Source of the DNA: Magnetococcales bacterium | GTDB taxonomy: Bacteria > Pseudomonadota > Magnetococcia > Magnetococcales > DC0425bin3 | Direction of reading: 5' to 3' | DNA length: 7,982 nucleotides | Assembly (NCBI GenBank): GCA_015229045.1 | Contig: JADGCJ010000151.1 | Location: forward strand, 1 to 7,982 | Shown: piece by piece, positions 1-5,254 of the stretch | Layout of the letters: each line of letters starts with the position of its first letter | Position numbering within the stretch: the stretch's first letter is position 1 | The notes under the pieces: generated by a model | What the model was told of the DNA's origin: nothing | The model's database searches: none | What the model saw: the letters and a program-made list of their open reading frames with translations, nothing else | Translations under genes and position numbers: made by a program

Positions 1-64
1 TTCCTTCCCCCAAAGAGCAGGCAGGCTTTGCATGAAGGCTCATCGCCTGCGCGAACATGGGGGC

Positions 65-93
65 GGTGATCACCAATGAGTGACCAAGGTCAC
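65..93. repeat. Two adjacent palindromes at the integrase breakpoint
   Basis: GGTGATCACC (65-74) is a perfect 10-bp palindrome. Six bases later GTGACCAAGGTCAC (80-93) is a perfect 6-bp inverted repeat with a 2-base centre. The centres are 17 bp apart and both contain GTGA/TCAC half-sites. They lie exactly where integrase homology starts. They could be a protein-binding or recombination site, or chance. Confidence 0.4.
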
Positions 94-228
94 ACGCAAG
101 CCAGCACCACCCAACGCTATGCCCATCTCAGTGCCGACCCGCTCAAGGTGGCCGCCGACCGTATTCCCAGCCAAATCGCTGCGGTATTGAACGGTACACC
201 CAAGGCCGAGGTGATCCCTTTATTCCAA
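88..228 (+). pseudogene. Tyrosine recombinase/integrase, C-terminal remnant
   Basis: The frame reads GHTQASTTQRYAHLSADPL followed by KVAADRIPSQIAAVLNG. This is the C-terminal box of phage-type integrases: the catalytic region His (codon 91-93) in GHT and the nucleophilic Tyr (codon 118-120) in RYAHL, then the usual 'ADRI...IAA' tail. These enzymes cut and rejoin DNA through a 3'-phosphotyrosine link. Everything N-terminal to the GHT box is missing: upstream, the same frame meets a stop at 67-69 and shows no integrase-like sequence. The ATG at 76 is therefore probably not a real start. The frame stays open to 321, but family resemblance ends around VIPL (near 220), just before the IS630 element, so the native end has probably also been replaced. 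Non-functional as it stands. Family assignment is firm; the exact ends are inferred. Confidence 0.8.
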
Positions 229-253
229 TTCCAAATCAAACATGCAATAATAA

Positions 254-285
254 GCGCATCTTCCATCAATGATTTGGAGATGCGC
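254..285 (+). promoter_or_regulatory. Hairpin sequestering the transposase ribosome binding site
   Basis: GCGCATCT (254-261) pairs perfectly with AGATGCGC (278-285). Two more pairs (262 with 277 as U-G, 263 with 276) extend the stem to 10 bp around a 12-base loop. The only Shine-Dalgarno-like sequence before the transposase ATG at 288 is GGAG at 276-279, which falls wholly in the 3' arm. Transcripts entering from outside the element would carry the whole hairpin and be poorly translated. Hairpins of this kind are a known way for insertion sequences to limit transposase made from read-through RNA. The pairing is seen directly; the role is inferred. Confidence 0.55.
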
Positions 286-287
286 AG

Positions 288-1010
288 ATGGCAAGGAAAC
301 CGAGCGGATTGGGAGTGCTGAATCAGGCCAGGGAATGCCTGACCAGGGCCAAGACGGTGACCGAATTGCGGCAAGCTCAAGCCGTCATTCTTCCCCTCGA
401 ATATGGAATGTCAATCCCACATACAGCGCAGATCCTTGGTGTATCAACTGGTTGGGCATGTCGGTTGCGGACACGGTTCATCCGTGAAAGAGGCAGCCCA
501 TCTTCGGTTGGCGTTGGACGAGGCGGCAGGCGTCGCGAGAACATGAGCCGTGAAGAAGAAACTGAATTTCTGGAGCCATTTTTTGAGAAGGCCAGGGCGG
601 GTGGTGTCCTGGTCGTAGGAGAGATCAAACGCGCCTTGGATGAACGGCTTGGACGCCAGACCGCCTTGTCTTCGGCATACAATCTGTTGTACCGCCACGG
701 ATGGCGAAAGCTGGCTCCGGACAAGCGTCACCCACAATCCGATCCGGTGGCCCAAGCCGATTGGAAAAAAAACTGCCCGACATCATTGCCCAAATTGACC
801 AGGAATGGACGGAAGCAGGGTCCATCAGGCTGATGTTTCAAGACGAGGCGCGTTTCGGACGCATCTCGGATACACGAGCCTGCTGGTGTCCGAAACCATA
901 CCGACCTGTCTGCCAAGCCATGGTGTCCCTCCAATACGTCTACTCCTATGGAGCGGTATCGATTGCGGACGGCCACTTGGATACCCTTCTCCCCTGCCAA
1001 CTCGCGTTTG
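288..1010 (+). pseudogene. IS630-family transposase, two frames joined at an A8 tract, C-terminus lost
   Basis: This is the cut-and-paste DDE transposase of an IS630 element. Frame one (from ATG 288) has an N-terminal helix-turn-helix (about residues 25-65, including MSIPHTAQILGVSTGWACRL) and a second winged-helix-like part (VGEIKRALDERLG, then SSAYNLLYRHGWRKLAPDKR). At DWKK the frame must move by -1 to continue as KKLPDIIAQIDQEWTEAG, which leads to the first catalytic Asp in LMFQDEARFGRI (codon 842-844). The switch lies in eight consecutive A (765-772), where A AAA AAC (767-773) is a slippery heptamer. Either this is programmed -1 frameshifting, as known for some IS families, or one A was lost from nine. 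Homology continues to YVYSYGAVSIADGHLDTLL (about 985) and perhaps to PANS after a further one-base shift. The second Asp and the Glu of the DDE triad are absent, so the copy is inactive. Confidence 0.8.
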
Positions 1011-1032
1011 AAACGCGGACCAGGGCCGAGGA

Positions 1033-1054
1033 CTCAGCCTAAATTCCGGCTGAG
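1033..1054. repeat. Inverted repeat downstream of the truncated transposase
   Basis: CTCAGCC (1033-1039) and GGCTGAG (1048-1054) form a perfect 7-bp stem around an 8-base loop. No T-run follows on either strand, so it is not a typical terminator. It may mark an end of the sequence that replaced the 3' part of the IS630 element. Confidence 0.35.
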
Positions 1055-1184
1055 CGACCGGCAGGGAAGATCCCCCCTGTTTTCTGGAAAGTGGCCACAA
1101 GAGGAACTACCAAAAGGGCCAAAAGGGGGTATTGGCTCTTTTGGCAGTGAGTCGAGTAAGGGGGGGTGGGAAAAGGTACCGACA
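1055..1184. other. Gene-free stretch with an 8-bp inverted repeat
   Basis: No convincing coding sequence is seen here. GCCAAAAG (1118-1125) and CTTTTGGC (1138-1145) make a perfect 8-bp stem with a 12-base loop. A CCAAAAGGG unit also occurs directly before it (1110-1118), giving a partial direct repeat. Read on the minus strand, the hairpin is followed only by CCTTTTGG, so it would be at best a weak terminator for the minus-strand gene that ends at 1185. A run of seven G follows at 1160-1166. Confidence 0.4.
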
Positions 1185-1472
1185 TCATTTCGCTGTTTGT
1201 GCCGCTGGTGGCTGCGGGGGTGGAGATGGCAGGCGCATTTCCTGACTGACGTGCGGTGCCGGAACATACTGCACCGGAATGGGCCAGAGCCGGTTGGCGG
1301 TGACCACAAGACCAACAGCAGCAAGGAGCATGGCGCCAAGCTTGATGGTCATGCGGAGTTCCAGTTCTTTCAAGTCGTGCTTGAGTTCCAGAATATGAAC
1401 ATCCACCTTGGCCACGTCGGCTTTGGTTGATACTTGTCCTTCCAGTTCCTTCAAATCTCGCTTGGCCGCCAT
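1185..1472 (-). CDS. Small coiled-coil protein with one membrane helix (DUF1640/CCDC90-like), possibly 5'-truncated
   Basis: The 95-residue product opens with MAAKRDLKELE and continues through a heptad-like charged/hydrophobic segment (about residues 3-42, including VDVHILELKHDLKELELR). A hydrophobic stretch, LGAMLLAAVGLVVTA (about 45-59), follows and fits one transmembrane helix. The tail is Pro-rich (about 69-91, ending PPPQPPAAQTAK). The layout 'ATKRDLKELE...LELRMTIKLG' plus a membrane helix resembles small DUF1640-type bacterial proteins, which are usually longer at the N-terminus; the function is unknown. No ribosome binding site sits at a proper distance before ATG 1472. The frame upstream continues as SSIIEE, which also fits the family, so the gene may have lost its original 5' part at a junction with the divergent gene starting at 1480. 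Upstream of that, the same frame is Ser-rich and looks like the antisense of the neighbour. Confidence 0.5.
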   Translation of the reverse strand: MAAKRDLKELEGQVSTKADVAKVDVHILELKHDLKELELRMTIKLGAMLLAAVGLVVTANRLWPIPVQYVPAPHVSQEMRLPSPPPQPPAAQTAK

Positions 1473-1479
1473 CTCTTCA

Positions 1480-1683
1480 ATGATCGATGAGTTGAAAGCG
1501 TTGATCTTTGCCAGAGAGGAGCAGGGGCAGGGGCTTATGCCAGATGAGCTGTTGCCTTTCCTGGAGGACATCGACCGCGTGTTGGTGTCGGCGGGGATCA
1601 CTATGGCCGAGGTGAGTCTTGGAATTTCTATCAGGCAGCATGAAATCAACCGTTGGCTGGGGCCAAAACTGAAAGTTCTTTGA
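1480..1683 (+). CDS. Small hypothetical protein with a helix-turn-helix-like C-terminus
   Basis: The 67-residue product from ATG 1480 is MIDELKALIFAREEQGQG, then a middle part with LLPFLEDIDRVLVSAGI, then TMAEVSLGISIRQHEINRWL near the C-terminus. The last part has the spacing of a helix-turn-helix (helix, Gly-Ile turn, helix ending in RWL). The codons look like real coding sequence, and a strong intrinsic terminator follows 46 bases after the stop, which supports a real transcription unit. The frame is open back to an ATG at 1408, but that extension lies antisense to the neighbouring minus-strand gene and is Ser-rich, so I do not use it. There is no good ribosome binding site, and only 7 bases separate this ATG from the start of the divergent gene. 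It may therefore be the 3' part of a longer gene. I do not recognise the family; DNA binding is a guess. Confidence 0.45.
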   Translation: MIDELKALIFAREEQGQGLMPDELLPFLEDIDRVLVSAGITMAEVSLGISIRQHEINRWLGPKLKVL

Positions 1684-1729
1684 CCCAACCAACGAATGCC
1701 AGGGACGGCACCCCCAGGGCACGAAACAG

Positions 1730-1758
1730 GGCCGGAGCGATCCGGTCCTTTTTTGTTT
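1730..1758 (+). terminator. Intrinsic terminator after the small helix-turn-helix gene
   Basis: GGCCGGA (1730-1736) pairs with TCCGGTC (1741-1747), six Watson-Crick pairs and one G-U, around the tetraloop GCGA. Six T follow at 1749-1754, then GTTT. It is well placed to end transcription of the plus-strand gene that stops at 1683. Confidence 0.8.
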
Positions 1759-1810
1759 CCGCACGTATCCGGTGAATTTCTCCCAACTGGGTACTATGTG
1801 GGTGCTAGAA

Positions 1811-1838
1811 CAAAAACGGCCACCTTGCGAATAGCCGT
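1811..1838 (-). terminator. Intrinsic terminator of the tRNA-Ile/tRNA-Ala operon
   Basis: Read on the minus strand, ACGGCTA (1838-1832) pairs with TGGCCGT (1822-1816), with one G-U, and runs into a stretch of T (1816-1812). It lies 16 bases beyond the CCA end of tRNA-Ala, so transcription should stop here and not continue into a 23S rRNA gene. Confidence 0.75.
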
Positions 1839-1854
1839 AAGTCTTTGTTTTATT

Positions 1855-1930
1855 TGGTGGAGGTGAGCGGGATCGAACCGCTGACCCCCTGCTTGCAAAG
1901 CAGGTGCTCTCCCATCTGAGCTACACCCCC
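1855..1930 (-). tRNA. tRNA-Ala, anticodon UGC
   Basis: The 76-base cloverleaf includes an encoded CCA (complement at 1855-1857). The acceptor stem is GGGGGTG with CACCTCC and contains G3-U70, the main identity element of alanyl-tRNA. The anticodon loop TTTGCAA gives anticodon TGC (complement GCA at 1895-1897) inside the stem CTGCT...AGCAG. The T arm is AGCGG-TTCGATC-CCGCT and the D arm has GCTC...GAGC. It is the second gene of a minus-strand unit, 54 bases after tRNA-Ile, and decodes GCN alanine codons. Confidence 0.97.
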
Positions 1931-1984
1931 GAAGTTCCACCGAGGCAGGCTGAATCGACGAAAAAACCTACAGGAATCAACAGA

Positions 1985-2061
<77 letters not shown>

Positions 2062-2074
2062 ACAGGAGGAGAGG

Positions 2075-2104
2075 TTCATACCCCATTTCAGAGGTACAGG
2101 TCAA
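2075..2104 (-). promoter_or_regulatory. Sigma70-type promoter of the tRNA operon
   Basis: On the minus strand the -35 box is TTGACC (2104-2099, 5 of 6 consensus), followed by an 18-base spacer and a -10 box TATGAA (2080-2075, 4 of 6). The predicted start falls around 2068, about 7 bases before mature tRNA-Ile, giving a very short 5' leader. The location right before the tRNA supports the call. Confidence 0.65.
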
Positions 2105-2419
2105 GCCTTGGAAAAGTTGGGAGAGATTTTTTTTGCTTTCACCAGGAGCGTGTTGCAAACTGGGGCCAGTAAATTTGTTGTTGGGTGGAATAATCGCCGT
2201 GGGCCACGGGTTGTGGTGAACGGAAATGGCGGAGCTGTTCGGTGAGCGCGGCTGGATGGGCGCCGGGGAGTGGCATTGCTCAATTGATCCTGGATGTGGT
2301 TGAAGAGGTGGAGTTGAGCCGACTTGAGTCGCCACAAAATTCGATGACATTGGCGCGTCGGCGCTTTTGCCCGGAGTGTGATGTCGGCACGTTCCTCCTG
2401 ATTGGCACGAACCACGGTG
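2105..2419. other. Gene-free stretch between the tRNA operon and the DUF849 remnant
   Basis: I see no convincing gene. Open frames exist on both strands (for example plus 2242-2427 and minus 2101-2469) but lack ribosome binding sites, recognisable motifs or protein-like composition. A run of eight T at 2128-2135 on the plus strand has no stem before it and is not called a terminator. A short dyad GACT-TG-AGTC occurs in the 2320s. This may be degraded sequence. Confidence 0.5.
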
Positions 2420-2858
2420 ATGAGTGAACCATTCACTGTCAATCTTGCTCCCACCGGGGCCGTCGCCACACCCGATGTTCATGCCCGTGTACCCGTGACC
2501 TCGGAGGCGATTCAGACCGATGTCGGGCTTTGTGTCGATTCAGGAGTCACCATGGTCCACCTGCATGCCAGGGACAACGAGGGCTTTCCAACCTGGCAGC
2601 CAGAGTCCATGGGTCGGATCATTCGGGGCATCCGCCACAAACATCCGGAACTGGTCCTGGTTGCTTCCACCAGCGGTCGTGGTGCCCTCCCTCTGGAGAA
2701 GCGCAGCGCTGTTCTGGGGCTGACCGGAATCTCCAAGCCGGATATGGCTAGTCTGACTTTGGGTTCGGTAACCATTCTCCAATGGAACTTCCGTCAATAG
2801 CCTGGAAACCATCTTCCGGTTGGCCGAAATGATGAACGAGGCCGATATTAAGCCAGAA
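2420..2858 (+). pseudogene. DUF849/BKACE family (3-keto-5-aminohexanoate cleavage-like) gene, frameshifted and truncated
   Basis: From ATG 2420 the protein begins MSEPFTVNLAPTGAV and continues RVPVTSEAIQTD, then DSGVTMVHLHARDNEGFPTW. This is the N-terminal part of the DUF849/BKACE fold. The HLHARD motif holds the two His that bind the catalytic divalent metal; family members condense a beta-keto acid with acetyl-CoA to give acetoacetate and a new acyl-CoA. The frame continues to ISKPDMASLTLGSV and then shifts. Homology resumes in another frame as FSNGTSVNSLETIFRLAEMM, NEADIKPE (from about 2775). A one-base insertion around 2770-2776 explains this, and the original frame stops at 2800. After IKPE (about 2858) family resemblance ends, so roughly the C-terminal half, with the remaining metal and substrate residues, is missing. 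The substrate cannot be told. The broken end faces the broken end of the convergent glycosyltransferase. Confidence 0.75.
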
Positions 2859-2932
2859 TCTGCCACAACCCTCCTTTTTTGTGTTTCGGGATTGGGCCGC
2901 GCACGTCGTCAGGGCCATTTGCTGGGGCTCTC

Positions 2933-3289
2933 TCACGGCCACGGTGTTCGGGTAGGTATTTCCGGGAGGGCAATGACCCGTACTCTGGGGTCTTTCCTGC
3001 TCAACGTTTTCAGAATTTCCAGGGAGTTGTCCTCTCCTGCGTCGTGAACGTAGATTCGCTCGTGTTCTCCCGACAGACCGGCCAGCGCGACCCGGATTCT
3101 TCGGTCAAGCTCCTCCAACGTTGCAGCGTTGAGGTAAACCGGCACCACAACGCTGAGCAGGAGAGGATTGGACGCGACGACAGAGGCATTGAGGGAGGTG
3201 TGTGGTTCGGTCATGTCAACCAAGGACTGTTTTGCTTGGGCGGCAGGTCCGTCCGGACCACCCACTTCCATGGAGCAGGCACCCGACAC
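2933..3289 (-). pseudogene. Family-2 glycosyltransferase, N-terminal fragment
   Basis: The segment LLLSVVVPVYLNAATLEEL is the N-terminal nucleotide-sugar-binding strand of GT-A family-2 glycosyltransferases. It is followed by ERIYVHDAGEDNSLEILKTL, where the usual 'VDDGSxDgS' is changed to VHDAGEDNS, and by DPRVRVIALPE. These enzymes move sugars from nucleotide-sugar donors to lipid or polysaccharide acceptors. The frame stops after about 75 residues of homology, against 230 or more in the family. A weak continuation (PQQMALTT, resembling the 'fGqqxAlxxG' helix) lies in another frame near 2895-2935, which suggests frameshift plus truncation. The longest reading starts at GTG 3289, but ATG 3214 fits the family's N-terminus better. 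A TAAAGGAG overlaps the stop of the upstream Rieske gene, so the two were probably one operon. Confidence 0.65.
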
Positions 3290-3296
3290 CTCTCCT

Positions 3297-3695
3297 TTAC
3301 AGAAGAGAGAGCGGCGTATCGATCAAGACCAAATCATCTCTCCTCGTGACAGGAACGGGTTCCAGGCCAACGCCATCACAGTCACCCGAAACACAGGCTC
3401 CAGTCTCTGCGTCGAAACGTGAACCATGAACCCCGCAGTAGATCAATGAAGTGTTGTTTTTGTCCAGAAAGTTGCCAACATTGTTTGGATTCAGGGGCGT
3501 GCCCTCGAAGTGGGTACACGAATTGACATAGGCCCGGATGACACCTCGATGTTCCAAAACAAACATCCGGAAGGGACGTTTTTCCTCGCCGAAAACAAAC
3601 TCTTTTCCGCCATGTTCGGCAAGTTCATCCAGGCGGCACAAAACCGTTCCGGGGGGAGGTGCGCTGGGGTGGAGATTCCATCGGGGCAGGGTCAT
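3297..3695 (-). CDS. Rieske [2Fe-2S] domain protein
   Basis: This is a 132-residue stand-alone Rieske protein. Cluster ligands are visible in CTH (Cys60, His62) and YCGVH (Cys87, His90), spaced C-x-H-x24-C-x2-H, followed by the typical GSRFDAETGACVSGD and PVPV strand region. Such small soluble proteins pass electrons to oxygenases or similar enzymes, or serve as assembly-type Rieske partners; the partner is unknown. I chose ATG 3695, which has a weak CGAGG before it and starts just ahead of the domain. The frame is open to a TTG at 3749, but that adds a low-complexity Ala/Arg stretch without a ribosome binding site. The stop TAA (3299-3297) is 7 bases from the first possible start of the glycosyltransferase fragment, so the two would be co-transcribed. 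The gene appears complete although its neighbour downstream is broken. Confidence 0.8.
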   Translation of the reverse strand: MTLPRWNLHPSAPPPGTVLCRLDELAEHGGKEFVFGEEKRPFRMFVLEHRGVIRAYVNSCTHFEGTPLNPNNVGNFLDKNNTSLIYCGVHGSRFDAETGACVSGDCDGVGLEPVPVTRRDDLVLIDTPLSLL

Positions 3696-3749
3696 GCTGA
3701 GCCTCGGAGCTCTGGTTGCAGCCGCAACCGGGGATGGGCGCACCGTCAA

Positions 3750-3983
3750 GAAAAACCATCAAGGCTGGTACGAAAAAACGCGGCAGTCAACGATACTAAA
3801 AAATTCGCCGGATTGAAACCTTTCTTGGTTCACCGGGCAGGATAAACGCATCTGGAATTTGTACGATTGTAAAATCAATATGTTGCATCTTGTCAGGTGT
3901 CGACATGGCGTTCATGATACATCGAAACCGCAAAGCCTGAGTTCTTGGATGCCGTTGCCCTGGAATTTTGTATACATGGAATG
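3750..3983. other. Intergenic region between the divergent Rieske and sppA units
   Basis: No firm gene is seen. A minus-strand frame, 3796-3915 (39 codons), ends with MQHIDFTIVQIPDAFILPGE then PRKVSIRRIF and looks somewhat protein-like. It lacks a ribosome binding site and I recognise no family, so it is only a weak candidate for a small or fragmentary gene ahead of the Rieske gene. I could not find a clear minus-strand promoter. Confidence 0.35.
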
Positions 3984-4011
3984 GTGACATGGGTTGAAGA
4001 TCTGTTATAGT
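3984..4011 (+). promoter_or_regulatory. Sigma70-type promoter for the small ORF-sppA(-acnB) unit
   Basis: The -35 box GTGACA (3984-3989, 5 of 6) and -10 box TATAGT (4006-4011, 5 of 6) are separated by 16 bases. The predicted start is around 4018, only about 9 bases before ATG 4027, so the first ORF would have almost no leader. This is the best promoter match ahead of sppA. Confidence 0.6.
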
Positions 4012-4026
4012 AAAGAGATTTCTTTG

Positions 4027-4146
4027 ATGTCGATTGAAGATCATGCCCCTTTTGTCGGGGTTTTTTTGCGCCTGTACAACCAGGTGCTCAAGTCGGGCAA
4101 CGTGTCGTTTGACAGAGAGGCGATCCTGGCTCATGGACAAGACTGA
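4027..4146 (+). CDS. 39-residue small protein overlapping the start of sppA
   Basis: The product starts MSIEDHAPFVGVFLRLYNQV and continues LKSGNVSFDREAILAHGQD. It is mixed in composition, with an amphipathic segment (FVGVFLRLYNQVL) and plausible codon use; it does not look like a chance frame. It starts just after a good promoter and its last 14 bases overlap the sppA start at 4133, so translation of the two is probably coupled. The Shine-Dalgarno is poor (AAAGAG at 4012-4017, perhaps upstream of the transcribed region). Inside it, a CCCC/GGGG stem runs into seven T (4046-4067), so it could also work as a leader peptide in an attenuation device. I do not recognise a family; function unknown. 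Confidence 0.5.
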   Translation: MSIEDHAPFVGVFLRLYNQVLKSGNVSFDREAILAHGQD

Positions 4147-5188
4147 ACCTTCCTTGCAATTTTCCGAGCCGCAGACGGAAGATGCGCTTCGCCCTTCCTG
4201 CGGGAGTTTTGTTCCTGCCGATTTTCTGGTGCGTCTGGAAGAGACGCGCGATGCAGAACGACAAGCCCTGGAGCGTTTGTTCCTCGAAAACCTGCGTGCC
4301 CAGAGGGCCATCAATCGGGGGAAAAACTGGTTCCGATTTTTCATCGCCCTCTATCTGGTTGCCATTCTGGCTCTGTTCGTCACGGATAGCGGCAGAGGGA
4401 TCGAGATTGATTCTCTCTCTTCGTCGGCGCAGCACCACACGGCAGTCGTGGATATTCATGGCGCCATCATGCCCGAAACCGAATACAACGCCGAAAATAT
4501 CATCGATGGCCTGAAGGCTGCCTTTGAAGATAAAAAAAGTCGCGGTGTCATCCTGCGCATCAACTCCCCCGGGGGCAGTCCGACCCAGGCCGGCATGATC
4601 TTCGATGAGGTGATGCGTCTGCGCGAAAAATTTCCCTCGATACCCGTCTATGCTTTCCTGGAAGATGTTTGTGCTTCGGGCGGCTATTACGTCGCTGCCT
4701 CCGCCAAGGAGATTTATGCCGACAAGGCCACCCTTGTTGGTTCCATCGGTGTGATCATGCAAACCTTTGGTGCCAAGTCCGTTCTGGAAAAACTGGGATT
4801 GGAGAGCCGCACCCTGACCGCTGGTGACCATAAAGCCTTCATGGATCCGTTCCAGGATTTGAAACCCGAGGAGAAGAGTCATGCCCAGAGTCTGCTCAAT
4901 AAAATTCATCAGCAGTTTATTGGCGCTGTCCGTAAAGGACGCGGAGACCGCCTGAAGGCCAGCCATGAAAAATTGTTCAGTGGTCTGTTCTGGACTGGAG
5001 AGGATGCCGTGCCCCTGGGGCTGATCGATGGCCTGGGTACGGATCGCTGGATTGCCCGGGAGTTGATCCGGGCGGAAAGAATGGTCAATTTTACCCACAA
5101 GGAAGATTGGATGACGCGCGTCACGGATCGACTTGTCAGTACCATGTCCGCCACATTGGCGTGGCGGCAGGGATCTCCCTGGCGATGA
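4133..5188 (+). CDS. sppA: Signal peptide peptidase SppA, single-domain S49 protease
   Basis: This is a membrane-anchored serine protease that degrades cleaved signal peptides and other peptides at the outer face of the cytoplasmic membrane. Of its 351 residues, 1-65 are a charged, helical, cytoplasmic N-terminus (about 29-64 could form a coiled coil). One transmembrane helix follows (about 66-84, WFRFFIALYLVAILALFV), then the S49 domain. Landmarks are AVVDIHGAI (104-112), LRINSPGGSPTQAG (141-154) and the nucleophile Ser182 in CASGGYYVAA. GSIGVIMQTFG follows (203-213), and the general base is Lys234 in GDHKAFMDPF. The Ser-Lys distance of 52 equals that reported for B. subtilis SppA (147/199), and the half-size form matches that type, not the 618-residue E. 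coli duplicate. I chose ATG 4133 over the frame's first ATG (4034) because the extra 33 codons are antisense to nothing protein-like and overlap the upstream small ORF. acnB follows 66 bases later on the same strand. Confidence 0.93.
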   Translation: MDKTEPSLQFSEPQTEDALRPSCGSFVPADFLVRLEETRDAERQALERLFLENLRAQRAINRGKNWFRFFIALYLVAILALFVTDSGRGIEIDSLSSSAQHHTAVVDIHGAIMPETEYNAENIIDGLKAAFEDKKSRGVILRINSPGGSPTQAGMIFDEVMRLREKFPSIPVYAFLEDVCASGGYYVAASAKEIYADKATLVGSIGVIMQTFGAKSVLEKLGLESRTLTAGDHKAFMDPFQDLKPEEKSHAQSLLNKIHQQFIGAVRKGRGDRLKASHEKLFSGLFWTGEDAVPLGLIDGLGTDRWIARELIRAERMVNFTHKEDWMTRVTDRLVSTMSATLAWRQGSPWR

Positions 5189-5242
5189 CACCGCCTGATG
5201 GACACGGGAATCTTTTCATTGATGACCTTCGCATCGACCCAA

Positions 5243-5248
5243 AAGGAG
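5243..5248 (+). promoter_or_regulatory. Ribosome binding site of acnB
   Basis: AAGGAG lies 6 bases before ATG 5255. It decides the start: the frame is open to an ATG at 5198, but that site has no Shine-Dalgarno and the extra 19 residues are not part of the family. Confidence 0.85.
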
Positions 5249-5254
5249 AACGAC

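Larger units (their letters stand above)
222..1010 (+). mobile_element. IS630-family element, right end missing
   Basis: The element is defined by the transposase it carries. The left end should lie between the last integrase-like codon (about 220) and the transposase start (288). A TA dinucleotide at 221-222 is a possible target, since IS630/Tc1-mariner elements duplicate TA, but I cannot identify terminal inverted repeats because the right end is gone. Transposase homology stops around 990-1010. The boundaries are estimates; family membership is well supported. Confidence 0.6.

Noticed and set aside
1034..1339. minus-strand 101-codon open frame
   Set aside because: It overlaps the more convincing minus-strand coiled-coil gene in another frame and has low protein-like character.
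2128..2135. T8 run as a plus-strand terminator
   Set aside because: No stable stem precedes it and no plus-strand gene ends nearby.
2062..2240. 16S rRNA 3' end upstream of the tRNA pair
   Set aside because: The conserved 3' end with its anti-Shine-Dalgarno sequence was looked for on the minus strand and is absent; a promoter is found instead.
4034..4132. 33-codon N-terminal extension of sppA
   Set aside because: Cys/Arg/Ser-rich and unlike SppA, and it overlaps the better-looking small ORF in another frame.
3796..4344. 182-codon minus-strand open frame overlapping the sppA start
   Set aside because: Most of it is antisense to the small ORF and sppA. Only its last 39 codons look protein-like, and these are mentioned as a weak candidate.
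4088..5191. 367-codon minus-strand open frame opposite sppA
   Set aside because: It covers almost exactly the sppA gene on the other strand. The sppA catalytic motifs are clear and the minus frame has no recognisable domain.
5198..5254. 19-codon N-terminal extension of acnB
   Set aside because: The ATG at 5255 has AAGGAG at the right distance and matches the family's MLE(A/E)YR start; the upstream ATG has neither.
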